NCBI RefSeq assembly: GCF_014205295.1
Contig: NZ_JACHNF010000001.1
Coordinates: 2,790,001 to 2,854,000 of the forward strand
DNA length: 64,000 nt
Direction of reading: 5' to 3'
Source: Kribbella solani
GTDB lineage: Bacteria > Actinomycetota > Actinomycetes > Propionibacteriales > Kribbellaceae
Shown here: positions 33,758-43,489 of the stretch, one piece after another
How the letters are laid out: each line of letters begins with the position of its first letter
How positions within the stretch are numbered: the first letter of the stretch is position 1
Notes under the pieces: model-generated
Database searches by the model: none
The model's input: the letters and a program-made list of their open reading frames with translations, nothing else
What the model was told of the DNA's origin: nothing
Translations under genes and position numbers: made by a program

Positions 33758-33788
33758 CTGGGAGTTCCGCCACAAAGTCATAACGCGG

Positions 33789-33819
33789 GCTGGAGGCCCG
33801 CTTCCAGTGGGCCTCCAGC
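33789..33819. terminator. hairpin terminator after the LamG protein gene
   Basis: GCTGGAGGCCC (33789-33799) and GGGCCTCCAGC (33809-33819) form a perfect 11-bp stem with a 9-nt loop, 31 bp after the stop codon. There is no U-run, as is common in high-GC actinobacteria. Confidence 0.65.
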
Positions 33820-33887
33820 AGCGCTAGTGTCCGACGCTGGCGCGTGATGAGGCACGCGCTGTACTCCCCCGCCTTCGAAGGACATAA

Positions 33888-35414
33888 ATGAAGAAGTTAG
33901 TAGTGGCTCTTGTCACCGGCGCGGCCGTGGTGGCCGCGGCGTTGATCCCGTCCGGACCGCCGGTGGAGGCGGCGACTCCGGGCTTCGCCTCCGCGGTATC
34001 CGCGATCAAGCAGTCGTCGTGGCAGACCAACAACAGCGTGAACGCGCTGGCGATCGCCGGGAACACGGTGTACGCCGGTGGGCTGTTCACCAGAATCCGT
34101 CAGCCAGGCAAGGTGGCCGGTCAGGGGGAGACCGTCCGTACCTACATCGCCGCGTTCGACCGGACGACCGGCGCGCCGACCTCGTTCGCGCCGACGCTGA
34201 ACGGTCCCGTCTACAGCATCGCCACCAGCCCGGACGGGAAGTGGGTGGTGATCGGCGGTGACTTCACCACCGTGAACGGCATCCGGCGCAGCAAGATCGC
34301 GATGTTCAGCGTCGCCACCGGCAAGCTCGTCGCCGCCTGGGATCCGGTCGTCGCGGCCCGGGTGAAGGCGCTGGCGATCTCCGGCAGCAGCGTGTACATC
34401 GGTGGCGCCTTCCGGGCCATCGACGGCACCACCCGGAACCGGCTCGGCGCGGTCCGGCTGCTCCAGGGCGACCTGCTGCCGTGGAACCCGAACGCGAACA
34501 ACGACGTGTACGCGCTCGACGTGTCCGACAACGGCACCCGGGTCTTCGCCGGCGGTCCGTTCAGCACCATCAACGGCGCCAGCCACTACTCGCTGGCGAT
34601 GCTGAACACCACCACCGGCGCGGCGTACGACTTCCCGGCCGCGGCCGCGATCCCGAAGCCGACCGTGACCTGCACCACCCGGGTGAAGGACATCGACACG
34701 CTCGGCGACAAGGTGTTCGTGTCCAACGGCGGTGACGGCAAGGGCTGCTACGACGGCGTGCTGGCCGCCCAGGTGTCGACCGGCAAGCTGCTCTGGAAGA
34801 ACAACTGCCTGGGCGCCACCGAGGCGATCAAGGCGATCGGCAACTGGGTCTACAAGGGCTCGCACGCGCACGACTGCAGCTCCTCGCCGAACGGCTTCGG
34901 GGACGGCACCGGCACGCACTACCTGCTGGTCGAGAGCGCGATCGACGGCAACCTCGGCCCGTGGTACCCGAGCACTGACGCCAACCCGAAGAGCACCACG
35001 AAGGTCGGCCCGCTGGCGATGGCCGGCACCGACACCGACCTGTGGGTCGGCGGTGACTTCCTGCACGTGAACGGGACCGTCCAGCAGGGCATTACCCGGT
35101 TCACCAACGCGCCGGGCGGCGCGGCACCGGGCGTACCGAAGGCTCCGACGCTGACGGCGACCTCGGCCGGACGGGTGTACGTGAAGTACAACGACGTGTA
35201 CGACGTGGACAACCTGTCGCTGACGTACAACGTGTTCCGTGGTTCGCTCAGCATCGGGTCGAACAAGTACGTCTCGTACTATTGGCAGCCGCGGAAGTCG
35301 TACCAGGTGATGGACCGTGGGCTGAAGCGCGGTTCGACGTACACGTACCACGTCGAGGTGCACGACGGGCGGAACATCAAGAAGGGCCCGGCCGTCAGTG
35401 TGAAGATTCCGTAG
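33888..35414 (+). CDS. secreted beta-propeller protein, paralogue of the LamG protein
   Basis: This 508-residue protein has an N-terminal signal peptide (MKKLVVALVTGAAVVAAALI) and the same propeller repeats as the gene before it (WVVIGGDFTTVNGIRRSKIA, RVFAGGPFSTINGASHYSLA, SVYIGGAFRAIDGTTRNRLG), including the block CLGATEAIKAIGNWVYKGSH. It ends after an FN3-like segment and has no LamG domain. It is separated from its paralogue by a terminator hairpin, so it probably has its own promoter. Its last 20 bp overlap the opposing flippase gene. Confidence 0.8.
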   Translation: MKKLVVALVTGAAVVAAALIPSGPPVEAATPGFASAVSAIKQSSWQTNNSVNALAIAGNTVYAGGLFTRIRQPGKVAGQGETVRTYIAAFDRTTGAPTSFAPTLNGPVYSIATSPDGKWVVIGGDFTTVNGIRRSKIAMFSVATGKLVAAWDPVVAARVKALAISGSSVYIGGAFRAIDGTTRNRLGAVRLLQGDLLPWNPNANNDVYALDVSDNGTRVFAGGPFSTINGASHYSLAMLNTTTGAAYDFPAAAAIPKPTVTCTTRVKDIDTLGDKVFVSNGGDGKGCYDGVLAAQVSTGKLLWKNNCLGATEAIKAIGNWVYKGSHAHDCSSSPNGFGDGTGTHYLLVESAIDGNLGPWYPSTDANPKSTTKVGPLAMAGTDTDLWVGGDFLHVNGTVQQGITRFTNAPGGAAPGVPKAPTLTATSAGRVYVKYNDVYDVDNLSLTYNVFRGSLSIGSNKYVSYYWQPRKSYQVMDRGLKRGSTYTYHVEVHDGRNIKKGPAVSVKIP

Positions 35415-36690
35415 CAGCGTCCTGAGCGGCGGCGCGGCGGTGGGCGGCGATCGCCCGGTGCGCCTCGTTCCACCACAGCAGCAAGGTGGCGAACGAGGCA
35501 CCGGCCAGCCCCCACGCCGCGCCCTGCGGCCCCCACAGGTACGCGCCGCTGACGCCGCAGCTGATCAGGATCGCCGACGAGATCAGCCGGACGCGGAGGC
35601 CGCGGGTGGCGGCCGTCAGCGCGCGGAGGATGGCGAAGGCGCCGGCGTTAGAGGCGCCGAGGGCCTGCAGCAGGATGACCGGGATCAGCACGTGATGGGC
35701 CTGGGTCCAGACGCCCGGCCCGAGTAGCTCGCGGCCGACGAAGGCGGGCAGCAGCAGGAAGACGGCGCCCCAGGCCAGCGCGCCGGCGCCGATCCCGAAC
35801 GAGATGGCCAGGCCGACCAGCCACAGCCGCCGGTACGAGTGTTTGAGAGCGCGCGCGGCTTCGGGTACGGAGATCATCCGGATGCCCTGGTTCAGTACGT
35901 TGACCGGCCCGAGCAGTACCTGGGCGCCGCGGATGCCCGCGGTCGCGACCAGACCGGCGGCCGCGGTGATGCCGAGCATGTACACCTGGATGGTGCCGGA
36001 GACCGCGAGCATCTCCCCCACGTACTTCGGGCTCAGGTCCCAGTTCCGTTTCACCCATTCACGAATCAGCTGGCGGCGCGGCGCCACGCCGGCCTGGAAC
36101 CGGCCGGCGATCGCGGCGACCACCGCGCCCAGTCCCCAGCCGAACGTCAGCGTGAAGGCGGACGCGGTGCCGGTGAGGTACAGCCCACCGAAGATCGCCA
36201 GCATCACCAGCAACCAGATCAGGTCGTTGACAAAGGCTTTCCGGCCCTCGCCGACGACGAAGAACGCCCAGCGCCAGGCGTCCTGCAGGAGCAGGCCGGG
36301 CATCGTGACGGCGAACGCGATCAGTACACCCCGGGACGGGATGGCCGGGAACGCGGCGATCGCGAGACCGAGCACCATCGCGAGCAGGCCGGTCAGCAGA
36401 GCCGTGGCCGTGCTGGCCCGGACGGCTCGCTCCCAGTCGGGGGTTCGGGTGCCGGAGTGGCGTACGGCGAGTGGTTCGGTGGCGACCGCCCGCGACACGT
36501 TCAGCGCGATCGTGTACCCGCCGAACGCCAGCGCGTACACGCCGAAGTCGGCCACCGTGCTCGACCGTGCCACGACGACGCCGACCGCGAGATTGCTGAG
36601 GCTGGACAGGCCCTGGTCGGCCAGACCCCAGCCCGCGCGACCGGCCGGTCCGGCCAGTCGACGCAACTTCGGCCGCCGGAGCTTCACCAC
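35395..36690 (-). CDS. Wzx-like polysaccharide flippase (copy 1)
   Basis: This 431-residue polytopic protein of the MOP/MATE-like polysaccharide export class begins with WGLADQGLSSLSNLAVGVVV. It continues with membrane helices and the conserved block IRMISVPEAARALK, which has a close counterpart in a second flippase of this window. It should move lipid-linked repeat units across the membrane. The start is GTG at 36690. It converges with and overlaps the beta-propeller gene by 20 bp, and it is 6 bp downstream of the WecG-like gene. Confidence 0.85.
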   Translation of the reverse strand: MVKLRRPKLRRLAGPAGRAGWGLADQGLSSLSNLAVGVVVARSSTVADFGVYALAFGGYTIALNVSRAVATEPLAVRHSGTRTPDWERAVRASTATALLTGLLAMVLGLAIAAFPAIPSRGVLIAFAVTMPGLLLQDAWRWAFFVVGEGRKAFVNDLIWLLVMLAIFGGLYLTGTASAFTLTFGWGLGAVVAAIAGRFQAGVAPRRQLIREWVKRNWDLSPKYVGEMLAVSGTIQVYMLGITAAAGLVATAGIRGAQVLLGPVNVLNQGIRMISVPEAARALKHSYRRLWLVGLAISFGIGAGALAWGAVFLLLPAFVGRELLGPGVWTQAHHVLIPVILLQALGASNAGAFAILRALTAATRGLRVRLISSAILISCGVSGAYLWGPQGAAWGLAGASFATLLLWWNEAHRAIAAHRRAAAQDAATESSH

Positions 36691-36696
36691 CGCACT

Positions 36697-37443
36697 CTAG
36701 AGCGCGCGTGGCGGGTGGCGAAGGATGCCGGCCAGGAAACGCGGGATGCCGAGCAGGTAGCGGCGCCAAAGGCGCTTCGGCTCCTTGTAGAGCCGGTAGC
36801 TCCACTCCAGGCCGGAGCGCTGCATCCAGGCCGGCGCGCGGTCGAGGCGGCCGGTGTGGAAGTCGAAGGCCGCGCCGACGCCGATCAGGATCGTCGCGTT
36901 CAGCCGGTCGCGGTGGTCGGCCATCCAGCGCTCCTGCTTCGGCGCGCCCAGGCCGACCCAGACGATGTCCGGCCGGGCCTCGTTCATCCGGTCGACCGTC
37001 TCGGCGTCCTCGGCGTCGGTCAGCTCCCGGTACGGCGGACACTCCACGCCGACCACCTTCAACGCCGGGTGCCGCTCCTGGAACCGCTCCCGCAGCTCCT
37101 CGGCCACGCCCTCCGCGCCACCGTAGAAGTACTGCGTCCAGCCGCGCTCCGCCGACTCCGCGAGCACCCGCTCGAGCAGGTCCGGACCGGCGACGCGGGA
37201 CATCTGCTCGAAGCCGGCCTTCTTCCCGGCCCAGACCAGCGGCATCCCGTCCGGGACGGTCAGCCCGGACGTGTTGTAGACCTCGGTCAGCCGCGCGTCG
37301 GCGCGGGCGTGCAGCAGCGCGTTCATGTCGGAGACGCAGACCAGCTGCCGCTCCTCGGCGTCGATCCAGTCCGCGAACGTGGCGACGGCCGCGTCCAGGT
37401 TCGTCACGCTGACGTGGATGCCGAGAACGTCGACCCGTGTCAT
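36697..37443 (-). CDS. WecG/TagA/CpsF-family (GT26) glycosyltransferase
   Basis: This 248-residue protein shows the GT26 blocks [65 protein letters not shown] and [17 protein letters not shown]. Family members add ManNAc or ManNAcA to a lipid-linked acceptor. The start overlaps the next gene in the unit (gmd) as ATGA. With the initiating sugar transferase upstream, it may add the second sugar. Confidence 0.92.
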   Translation of the reverse strand: MTRVDVLGIHVSVTNLDAAVATFADWIDAEERQLVCVSDMNALLHARADARLTEVYNTSGLTVPDGMPLVWAGKKAGFEQMSRVAGPDLLERVLAESAERGWTQYFYGGAEGVAEELRERFQERHPALKVVGVECPPYRELTDAEDAETVDRMNEARPDIVWVGLGAPKQERWMADHRDRLNATILIGVGAAFDFHTGRLDRAPAWMQRSGLEWSYRLYKEPKRLWRRYLLGIPRFLAGILRHPPRAL

Positions 37444-38426
37444 GAGTCCTCCCCGGTCAGCTGGGCGAGGTCCGCGTCGACCATGATGCGGACGAGCTCC
37501 GGGACGTGAACCTGAGCCTTCCAGCCTAGTTCCGTGGTGGCCTTGGACGCGTCGCCGATCAGCGAGTCGACCTCGGTGGGCCGCTCGTACCGCTGGTCAT
37601 GGTCGACGTACTTCTCCCAGTCCAGCCCGACGTGCTCGAACGCCAGCTCGACGAAATCACGCACCGAGTACGACGTGCCGGTCGCGATCACATAGTCGGC
37701 CGGAGTGTCGTGCTGGAGCATCCGCCACATGCCCTCGACATACTCCGGCGCGTACCCCCAGTCGCGGCACGCGGACAGATTGCCCAGGTACAGCCGGTCC
37801 TGCTGACCACACTTGATCGCGGCCACCGCGCGGCTGATCTTCCGGGTCACGAACGTCTCACCGCGCCGCGGCGACTCGTGGTTGAACAAGATCCCGTTCA
37901 CGGCGAACATGTCGTACGCCTCGCGGTAGTTCCGCGTCATCCAGTAGCTGTACAGCTTCGCCGCGCCGTACGGCGAACGTGGGTAGAACGGAGTCTCCTC
38001 GTTCTGCGGCGGCGGTGTCGCACCGAACATCTCCGACGACGACGCCTGGTAGAACCGGCAGTCGAGGCCGATCATCCGGATCGCCTCGAGCAGCCGCGTC
38101 GTACCCATCCCGGTCGTGTCACCGGTGTACTCCGGCTCGTCGAACGACACCCGTACATGTGACTGCGCTGCCAGGTGGTACACCTCGGACGGTTGAATCG
38201 ACGCCAGCAGCGTCACCAGGCGCGAACCGTCGGTCAGGTCGCCGTAGTGCAGGAACAACCGCTTGTCCGACGCATGCGGGTCCTCGTACAGGTGGTCGAT
38301 CCGCTTCGTGTTGAAGGTGCTGGCACGACGGATCAGCCCGTGTACCTCGTACCCCTTGGCCAGCAACAGCTCCGCCAGGTACGAACCGTCCTGACCCGTG
38401 ATCCCGGTGACGAACGCCTTTTTCAC
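37440..38426 (-). CDS. gmd: GDP-mannose 4,6-dehydratase
   Basis: Gmd converts GDP-mannose to GDP-4-keto-6-deoxymannose. The 328-residue extended SDR shows [18 protein letters not shown] for NADP binding, the active-site YGAAK, and the family block [17 protein letters not shown]. The GTG at 38426 overlaps the fcl stop codon as GTGA; upstream in-frame codons would run into fcl. Together with fcl it gives GDP-L-fucose. Confidence 0.95.
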   Translation of the reverse strand: MKKAFVTGITGQDGSYLAELLLAKGYEVHGLIRRASTFNTKRIDHLYEDPHASDKRLFLHYGDLTDGSRLVTLLASIQPSEVYHLAAQSHVRVSFDEPEYTGDTTGMGTTRLLEAIRMIGLDCRFYQASSSEMFGATPPPQNEETPFYPRSPYGAAKLYSYWMTRNYREAYDMFAVNGILFNHESPRRGETFVTRKISRAVAAIKCGQQDRLYLGNLSACRDWGYAPEYVEGMWRMLQHDTPADYVIATGTSYSVRDFVELAFEHVGLDWEKYVDHDQRYERPTEVDSLIGDASKATTELGWKAQVHVPELVRIMVDADLAQLTGEDS

Positions 38427-39352
38427 GAGACATGCTCCTGATACCAGGCGTAGGTGGCGGCCACACCTTCTTCGAGACCGATCGACGGCTTCCAGCCCAG
38501 CGCGGTCAGCCGGCTCACGTCGAGCAGCTTGCGCGGGGTGCCGTCCGGTTTGGACAAATCGTTGCTCAGGGCACCGGTGTACCCGACGACGCGGGCGACC
38601 AGCTCGGCCAGCTCCCGGATCGTCACGTCGTCGCCGACCCCGACGTTGACCGGCTCCGGCGCGTCGTAGCGCGCCAGCAGGTGCAGGCACGCGTCGGCCA
38701 GATCGTCGACGTGCAGGAACTCACGCCGAGGCGTGCCACTCCCCCACAGCACCACTTCCGCCGCGTCGGCCGCCTTCGCTTCGTGGAAGCGGCGGATCAG
38801 CGCGGGCAGGACGTGCGACGACGTCGGGTCGAAGTTGTCGTTCGGACCGTACAGGTTCGTCGGCATCGCGGAGATCCAGCGCAGACCGTACTGCCGGCGG
38901 ACCGCCTGGACCTGCATGATGCCGGCGATCTTGGCGATCGCGTACGCGTCGTTGGTCGGCTCCAACTCACCGGTGAGCAGGCTCGACTCGCGGATCGGCT
39001 GCTCCGCGTACTTCGGGTAGATGCATGACGAGCCGAGGAACAGCAGCCGCGGCGTGCGCACTTCCAGCGCCGCGTCCATCAGGTTCACCTGGATGCGCAG
39101 GTTGTCGCTGAGGAACTCGGTCGGGTGGTCCCGGTTCGCCAGGATGCCGCCGACCCGCGCGGCCGCGTCGATCACCACGTCCGGCCGGTGCTCGGCCAGG
39201 AACGCGAACGTCGCGTCCCGGTCGCGGAGATCCAGTTCCTTCGAGCTCGCCCCGATCAGCTGGGTGACGCCCGCGGCCTGCAACCGGCGCCAGATCGCCG
39301 ATCCGACCAGACCGCGATGGCCGGCCACGTAGACCCGGGTTTCAGAATTCAT
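38423..39352 (-). CDS. fcl: GDP-L-fucose synthase
   Basis: This 309-residue SDR ([37 protein letters not shown], active-site [25 protein letters not shown]) epimerises and reduces GDP-4-keto-6-deoxymannose to GDP-L-fucose. It overlaps gmd by 4 bp and the sugar transferase stop by 1 bp, so the three are co-translated. Unlike in many bacteria, fcl precedes gmd. Confidence 0.95.
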   Translation of the reverse strand: MNSETRVYVAGHRGLVGSAIWRRLQAAGVTQLIGASSKELDLRDRDATFAFLAEHRPDVVIDAAARVGGILANRDHPTEFLSDNLRIQVNLMDAALEVRTPRLLFLGSSCIYPKYAEQPIRESSLLTGELEPTNDAYAIAKIAGIMQVQAVRRQYGLRWISAMPTNLYGPNDNFDPTSSHVLPALIRRFHEAKAADAAEVVLWGSGTPRREFLHVDDLADACLHLLARYDAPEPVNVGVGDDVTIRELAELVARVVGYTGALSNDLSKPDGTPRKLLDVSRLTALGWKPSIGLEEGVAATYAWYQEHVS

Positions 39353-40851
39353 CAGTACGCTCCCGCGCCATAGATCACCGCGCGCACGGTCTTCCAGAGG
39401 ATCAGCAGGTCAAGGGTCATCGACCAGTTGTCGACGTACCGCAGGTCGAGCCGGACCGACTCGTCCCAGGACAGGTCGCTGCGGCCGCTGACCTGCCACA
39501 GACCGGTCATACCGGGCTTCACCAGCATCCGGCGCGAGTCGTCGGCCGCGTACAGCGCGACTTCCTCGGCCAGCGGCGGCCGCGGCCCGACCAGCGACAT
39601 GTCGCCGCGGACCACGTTGAACAGCTGCGGCAGCTCGTCCAGCGAGAAGCGCCGAATCCACCTGCCCAGCGGGGTCATCCGCGGGTCGTCGCGCATCTTG
39701 AAGATGACGCCGTTGCCGTCGCTGAGCGAGTACAGGTCCCCGAGCCGCTCCTCGGCATCGGAGTACATGCTGCGGAACTTCAGCATGGTGAACTCGATGC
39801 CCGCGCGGCCGACTCGCTGCTGCCGGAACAGGATCTGGCCGGGGCTGGTCAGTTTGACCGCGATCGCGAGGCCGATCAGCAACGGCGACAGCAGCATCAG
39901 GATGCCGAGCGCGACCACCCGGTCGAAGACGGCCTTCATCAGGTGCGGACCGCCGCTGACCGACGGCCGCTCCAGGTGCAGCAGCGACAGACCGGCGACC
40001 GGGCGGACCGAGATCCGCGGGCCGGCCACCTCGATGATGCCGGGCGAGACGATCAGCTCGATGCCGCGCTGCTCCAGCGCCCAGGACAGCCGCCGCAGCG
40101 ACTGGCCGGCCAGCTCCGGATCGGTCGCGATCGCGACCACCTCGACCGCGTGCCGGTCGGCGGCGGCGAGGATGTCCGGCTCGTCCAGCTCCTCGGGCTG
40201 CAGCGGCCCGGACTCGGCCGCGACGTGCTGGTCGCCGCGCGGGCGGCAGGTCGCCACCACGCGGAAACCGTCGGTCGGCCGGCTCTCAAGGTGCTCACAC
40301 AGCGTCGCGGCCGGGCCACTGCGCCCGACCACGAGAACCCTGTGCATGCAGCGACCTCGGACCCGGTGGCGGTGCAGATCCTTCCGCAACGCGTACCGCA
40401 GCAGCAGCGCCGAGACGACCAGGACCGGAATCGCGAGCACCACGAAGCCACGGGCGATCTCGGTCTTGGTGACATAGGACGTCATCGCGACCAGCGCGGT
40501 CAGCCCGACGCCGGAGCGCAGCAACGACCGGAACTCGTCCGGCCCGGCGCCGAAGTAGCGCGAGTCGTAGCCCTTTGAGAGCGCGACCACGCCGATCCAG
40601 GCCAGTGGGAGCAGACTGCTCACGACCAGGTAGCTGGAACCGACGTGGTACCCGAAGCGGGTCAGCAGCGCGACGGACACGCCGAACATGGCGGCCAGCA
40701 GGTCACCGCCGACGGCGGCCCAGCGGTACACCCCGACCCAGCGTGGCTCGGTCGACCGGGACGGCAGCGGAACAATTGCCGGGACCTCGTGCGGCACGAC
40801 CCAGAGCGGCCGGTGCCCGTCCACCCTGTCCGGCGCCTCAGCTCCGTTCAC
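39352..40851 (-). CDS. polyprenyl-phosphate sugar transferase (initiating, WbaP/CpsE type)
   Basis: The 499 residues have four N-terminal membrane helices, a CoA-binding-like middle domain (HRVLVVGRSGPAATLCEHLE) and the C-terminal bacterial sugar transferase domain (LFRQQRVGRAGIEFTMLKFR, RFSLDELPQLFNVVRGDMSL, VGPRPPLAEEV). It transfers a sugar phosphate from a nucleotide sugar to undecaprenyl phosphate and so starts polymer assembly. I choose the GTG at 40851, preceded by GAGGGG at 6 nt; the extra 35 upstream residues in frame look random. Confidence 0.92.
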   Translation of the reverse strand: MNGAEAPDRVDGHRPLWVVPHEVPAIVPLPSRSTEPRWVGVYRWAAVGGDLLAAMFGVSVALLTRFGYHVGSSYLVVSSLLPLAWIGVVALSKGYDSRYFGAGPDEFRSLLRSGVGLTALVAMTSYVTKTEIARGFVVLAIPVLVVSALLLRYALRKDLHRHRVRGRCMHRVLVVGRSGPAATLCEHLESRPTDGFRVVATCRPRGDQHVAAESGPLQPEELDEPDILAAADRHAVEVVAIATDPELAGQSLRRLSWALEQRGIELIVSPGIIEVAGPRISVRPVAGLSLLHLERPSVSGGPHLMKAVFDRVVALGILMLLSPLLIGLAIAVKLTSPGQILFRQQRVGRAGIEFTMLKFRSMYSDAEERLGDLYSLSDGNGVIFKMRDDPRMTPLGRWIRRFSLDELPQLFNVVRGDMSLVGPRPPLAEEVALYAADDSRRMLVKPGMTGLWQVSGRSDLSWDESVRLDLRYVDNWSMTLDLLILWKTVRAVIYGAGAY

Positions 40852-41027
40852 GACCGCCCCTCGGTTCCACGCTGCGACCGACCGGGCCGTTGCGTGCCCT
40901 CGGCGTTCCCCAGCTTGCCGTCCCCAGAATTCACCCGCGCGTTGGCGACGAGTCACCGAAGATTACTACGTGACCAAGCCGGGAGCGACCGCCGGGCCGC
41001 GAGCTTGTGGAGAACTTGGCCAGGTCC
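40852..41027. promoter_or_regulatory. 176-bp gap, likely promoter region of the sugar transferase operon
   Basis: This is the only sizeable break in the minus-strand EPS series between 53.4 and 35.4 kb. The minus strand contains an AT-richer TAGTAATCT (plus 40960-40968) that could be a -10 element, flanked by an interrupted GTCAC/GTGAC inverted repeat. The evidence is weak. Confidence 0.3.
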
Positions 41028-42191
41028 TTACAAGGCCGCGACCTGCCGAATCGCTGCGCCCGCAACGAAATCCCGCAACCGGCGGCCGGCGATTCCGGCC
41101 GCGAACCGGGCCTGAACCCCTTCAAACGCTGCGGTTGCCATCTGTTCCCGGGCCGCTGGGTCCGACATCAGGCTGATCAGTACGCCGGCAGCGGCTGACG
41201 GATCGTCCAGCGGCCAGAACAGGCCGTCCGTGCCCGGGCGGACGATTTCGGGTACTCCACCGACCGCTGCCGCGATCACCGGAAGCCCTTCCGCCATTGC
41301 CTCGACCAGCACGATGCCAAAGCTCTCTGTTGTCGAGGTGTGACAGTAGAGGCGGTGTGACCGCATCAGTTGCCGCGGGTTCGATTGGTAGCCCAGGAAG
41401 GACACCTGGTCTGCCAGACCCAGTTCGGCTGCCCGTGTCTGCAGTGCGCGCCGGTCGACGCCGTCACCGACCACGGACAGCGTGTAGCGATGGCCACGGG
41501 CAGCTGCTTCGGCAAGTACCTCCAGCAGATACCGGTGGTTCTTTCGCGAGTCCAGACGCCCAACAGTGATCAGATCTGCCTGTACTACTGGGCTGTCCGT
41601 TGTCGGTACGTCCGTCGTCACCGCATTGGGTACAACAGCATGCGGTACGTCGCGTAGCGCGGGGATCCGCTCTTCCAGCCCGTTCCTGGTGTACTCCGAC
41701 ACGTACACGATGCCGTCGAGTGCACCTAGTACACGGGCCTCGAAGGAGCGGATCGAACGGTACAGCCGGCCGTCGCGTGGGATCTCGCCCTCGTCGGCCC
41801 ATTCATCCGCCTGCGAGACGTTGAAGTGAGCAACCATCACTACTGGTTGCGTCGTCCGTACTTGCAGTGCGACACCGGCGGAGATCGGGCACTGGGCGTA
41901 CACCACTGCATCCGGTCGGTCTTTGAGCTGTGCCGCCAGTGCGGACCGCAAGTACCGCGCGTGCCAGTACTGGTGCCACCACACCGCCGCAGGGCGACTG
42001 AACGGCCGGATGCCCAGGCGGGCGGCGAATACGGGTAGTACGAAGGGCGACCGCGCCATGAACGGACTGACCACGCTGACTGGCTCGTCTATCGCCTGCA
42101 GGTGCTCCCTGAACGTACGGACATGTGCCTGTAGCCCTGACCCGCCCTCAGGCCGCATCAGGGTGGCGATCACGATCTCTGGTTCGCTCAT
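41028..42191 (-). CDS. GT4-family glycosyltransferase
   Basis: This 387-residue GT-B protein begins PEIVIATLMRPEGGSGLQAH. The donor domain shows LITVGRLDSRKNHRYLLEVL, VVGDGVDRRALQ and CHTSTTESFGIVLVEAMAEG. It overlaps the upstream flippase as ATGA. Donor and acceptor are unknown; it is one of the transferases building the repeat unit. Confidence 0.9.
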   Translation of the reverse strand: MSEPEIVIATLMRPEGGSGLQAHVRTFREHLQAIDEPVSVVSPFMARSPFVLPVFAARLGIRPFSRPAAVWWHQYWHARYLRSALAAQLKDRPDAVVYAQCPISAGVALQVRTTQPVVMVAHFNVSQADEWADEGEIPRDGRLYRSIRSFEARVLGALDGIVYVSEYTRNGLEERIPALRDVPHAVVPNAVTTDVPTTDSPVVQADLITVGRLDSRKNHRYLLEVLAEAAARGHRYTLSVVGDGVDRRALQTRAAELGLADQVSFLGYQSNPRQLMRSHRLYCHTSTTESFGIVLVEAMAEGLPVIAAAVGGVPEIVRPGTDGLFWPLDDPSAAAGVLISLMSDPAAREQMATAAFEGVQARFAAGIAGRRLRDFVAGAAIRQVAAL

Positions 42192-43489
42192 GCGGTCGCG
42201 GCCTCAGCCACCGCGGGGACGTGTACGCGCTGCGCTTTGGCCAGTCGGCTCCACCAGATCGCGATCCCGAGTACAGAGGCGATCGCACTGCCCCAGACGA
42301 CGCCCTGTGCATTCCAGAAGAAGCCACCGATCGCAGCGAACCCGACGAACAACGTAGTGACGGTGATCTGGCACTGCATCGTCTGGTCCGCGCGGCCGAG
42401 TGCACGTAGCCCCGCGGACGGTCCGACGTGGAGACAGCCCGCTGCTGCGCTGACGATCACACCTAGTACCAGTACATGTGCGTCCGGCCAGACGCTGCCG
42501 AGCACCAGGTCGCCGATGCCCAGCGGGAACAGCACCAGGATCACCAGGCCCCAGCCAAGCGCTATCACGGACAGTCCACCGCTCAGTCCGGCGCACAGCC
42601 GCCACAGTGAACGCCCACCGCGGCTGAGCGCCCGTGCTGCTTCCGGAACTGCTACCTGTCCAACTCCCATCAGCAGTGCGGCAACAGGTCCGACCAACAT
42701 CTCCGCACCGCGAATGGCGCCGGCTGCAGCCAGGCCGCCACTGGCAGCGACGATCAGCGTCCGCACCTGGCCGCCGGCACCCAGAACGACGTTCTCGACC
42801 AGGAACCGCGGTCCGAGATCGCTGTGCTTGCGCAGCCACCCCAGCGCAGCCGCCGGACGGGGCATGACTCCTGCCTGCCGGATCCCGTAGATCCCTGCCA
42901 GAGCGGCCGTGCCGCCAAAGGCCAGCAGGGCCGCGGTAATACCGAAGTCCAGGAAGCGACCGACGAACAGAGCGGTCAGCATCAGGACCGTCCACACGGC
43001 GTCGTTGACGAACGTCTTCGCACCTTCGCCAGCAGCGAAGAACGCGGACCGCCAGCTGTCCTGCAGTGTCAGTCCTGGTAGCACGATGCCAAGAGCAACG
43101 AACGCGGCACCGGCCTCGGAGCCTGGTGTCTGCTGCTTGAGCAGTAGTCCGATCAGTACGCAGAGCAGCCCGCCCACGACACCGACCAGCAACGCCACAC
43201 CGCTGGACGCCGCGACCGCCTCATGTCGGCTGTCCTTGCCGCTGACGCTGTAGCGCACCATGAGCGCATCGGTCGACAGCGCACGTGAACAGTTCAGTGC
43301 GACCGAGTACGCGAGGAACGCCAGACCCAGTGCTCCCAGACCGGTTGCTCCGAGCAGCCGTGCGACGAACACACCGAGCAGGAAGTTGCCCAGGCTGGAC
43401 ACTGCCTGGTCAGCGATCCCCCAGCCCAGCCGGCCGGCTACTTGTCGTCGCAGCGTTCCGCGATGACCTCCTGTGTGCCGCCCGGTCAT
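42188..43489 (-). CDS. Wzx-like polysaccharide flippase (copy 2)
   Basis: This 433-residue polytopic protein is a paralogue of the flippase at 35.4 kb: GWGIADQAVSSLGNFLLGVF, LPGLTLQDSWRSAFFAAGEG and VAVPEAARALSRGGRSLW have direct counterparts there. Two flippases in one locus suggest two lipid-linked substrates. It overlaps both neighbours by 4 bp. Confidence 0.87.
   Translation of the reverse strand: MTGRHTGGHRGTLRRQVAGRLGWGIADQAVSSLGNFLLGVFVARLLGATGLGALGLAFLAYSVALNCSRALSTDALMVRYSVSGKDSRHEAVAASSGVALLVGVVGGLLCVLIGLLLKQQTPGSEAGAAFVALGIVLPGLTLQDSWRSAFFAAGEGAKTFVNDAVWTVLMLTALFVGRFLDFGITAALLAFGGTAALAGIYGIRQAGVMPRPAAALGWLRKHSDLGPRFLVENVVLGAGGQVRTLIVAASGGLAAAGAIRGAEMLVGPVAALLMGVGQVAVPEAARALSRGGRSLWRLCAGLSGGLSVIALGWGLVILVLFPLGIGDLVLGSVWPDAHVLVLGVIVSAAAGCLHVGPSAGLRALGRADQTMQCQITVTTLFVGFAAIGGFFWNAQGVVWGSAIASVLGIAIWWSRLAKAQRVHVPAVAEAATA

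Noticed and set aside
31637..33781. Long open frame opposite the LamG beta-propeller gene
   Set aside because: The composition is Val/Arg/Asp-rich without domains; the plus-strand gene has a signal peptide and clear repeats.
35839..37509. Long plus-strand frame opposite the flippase and WecG-like genes
   Set aside because: It spans two real minus-strand genes and a gene boundary and has no recognisable domain.
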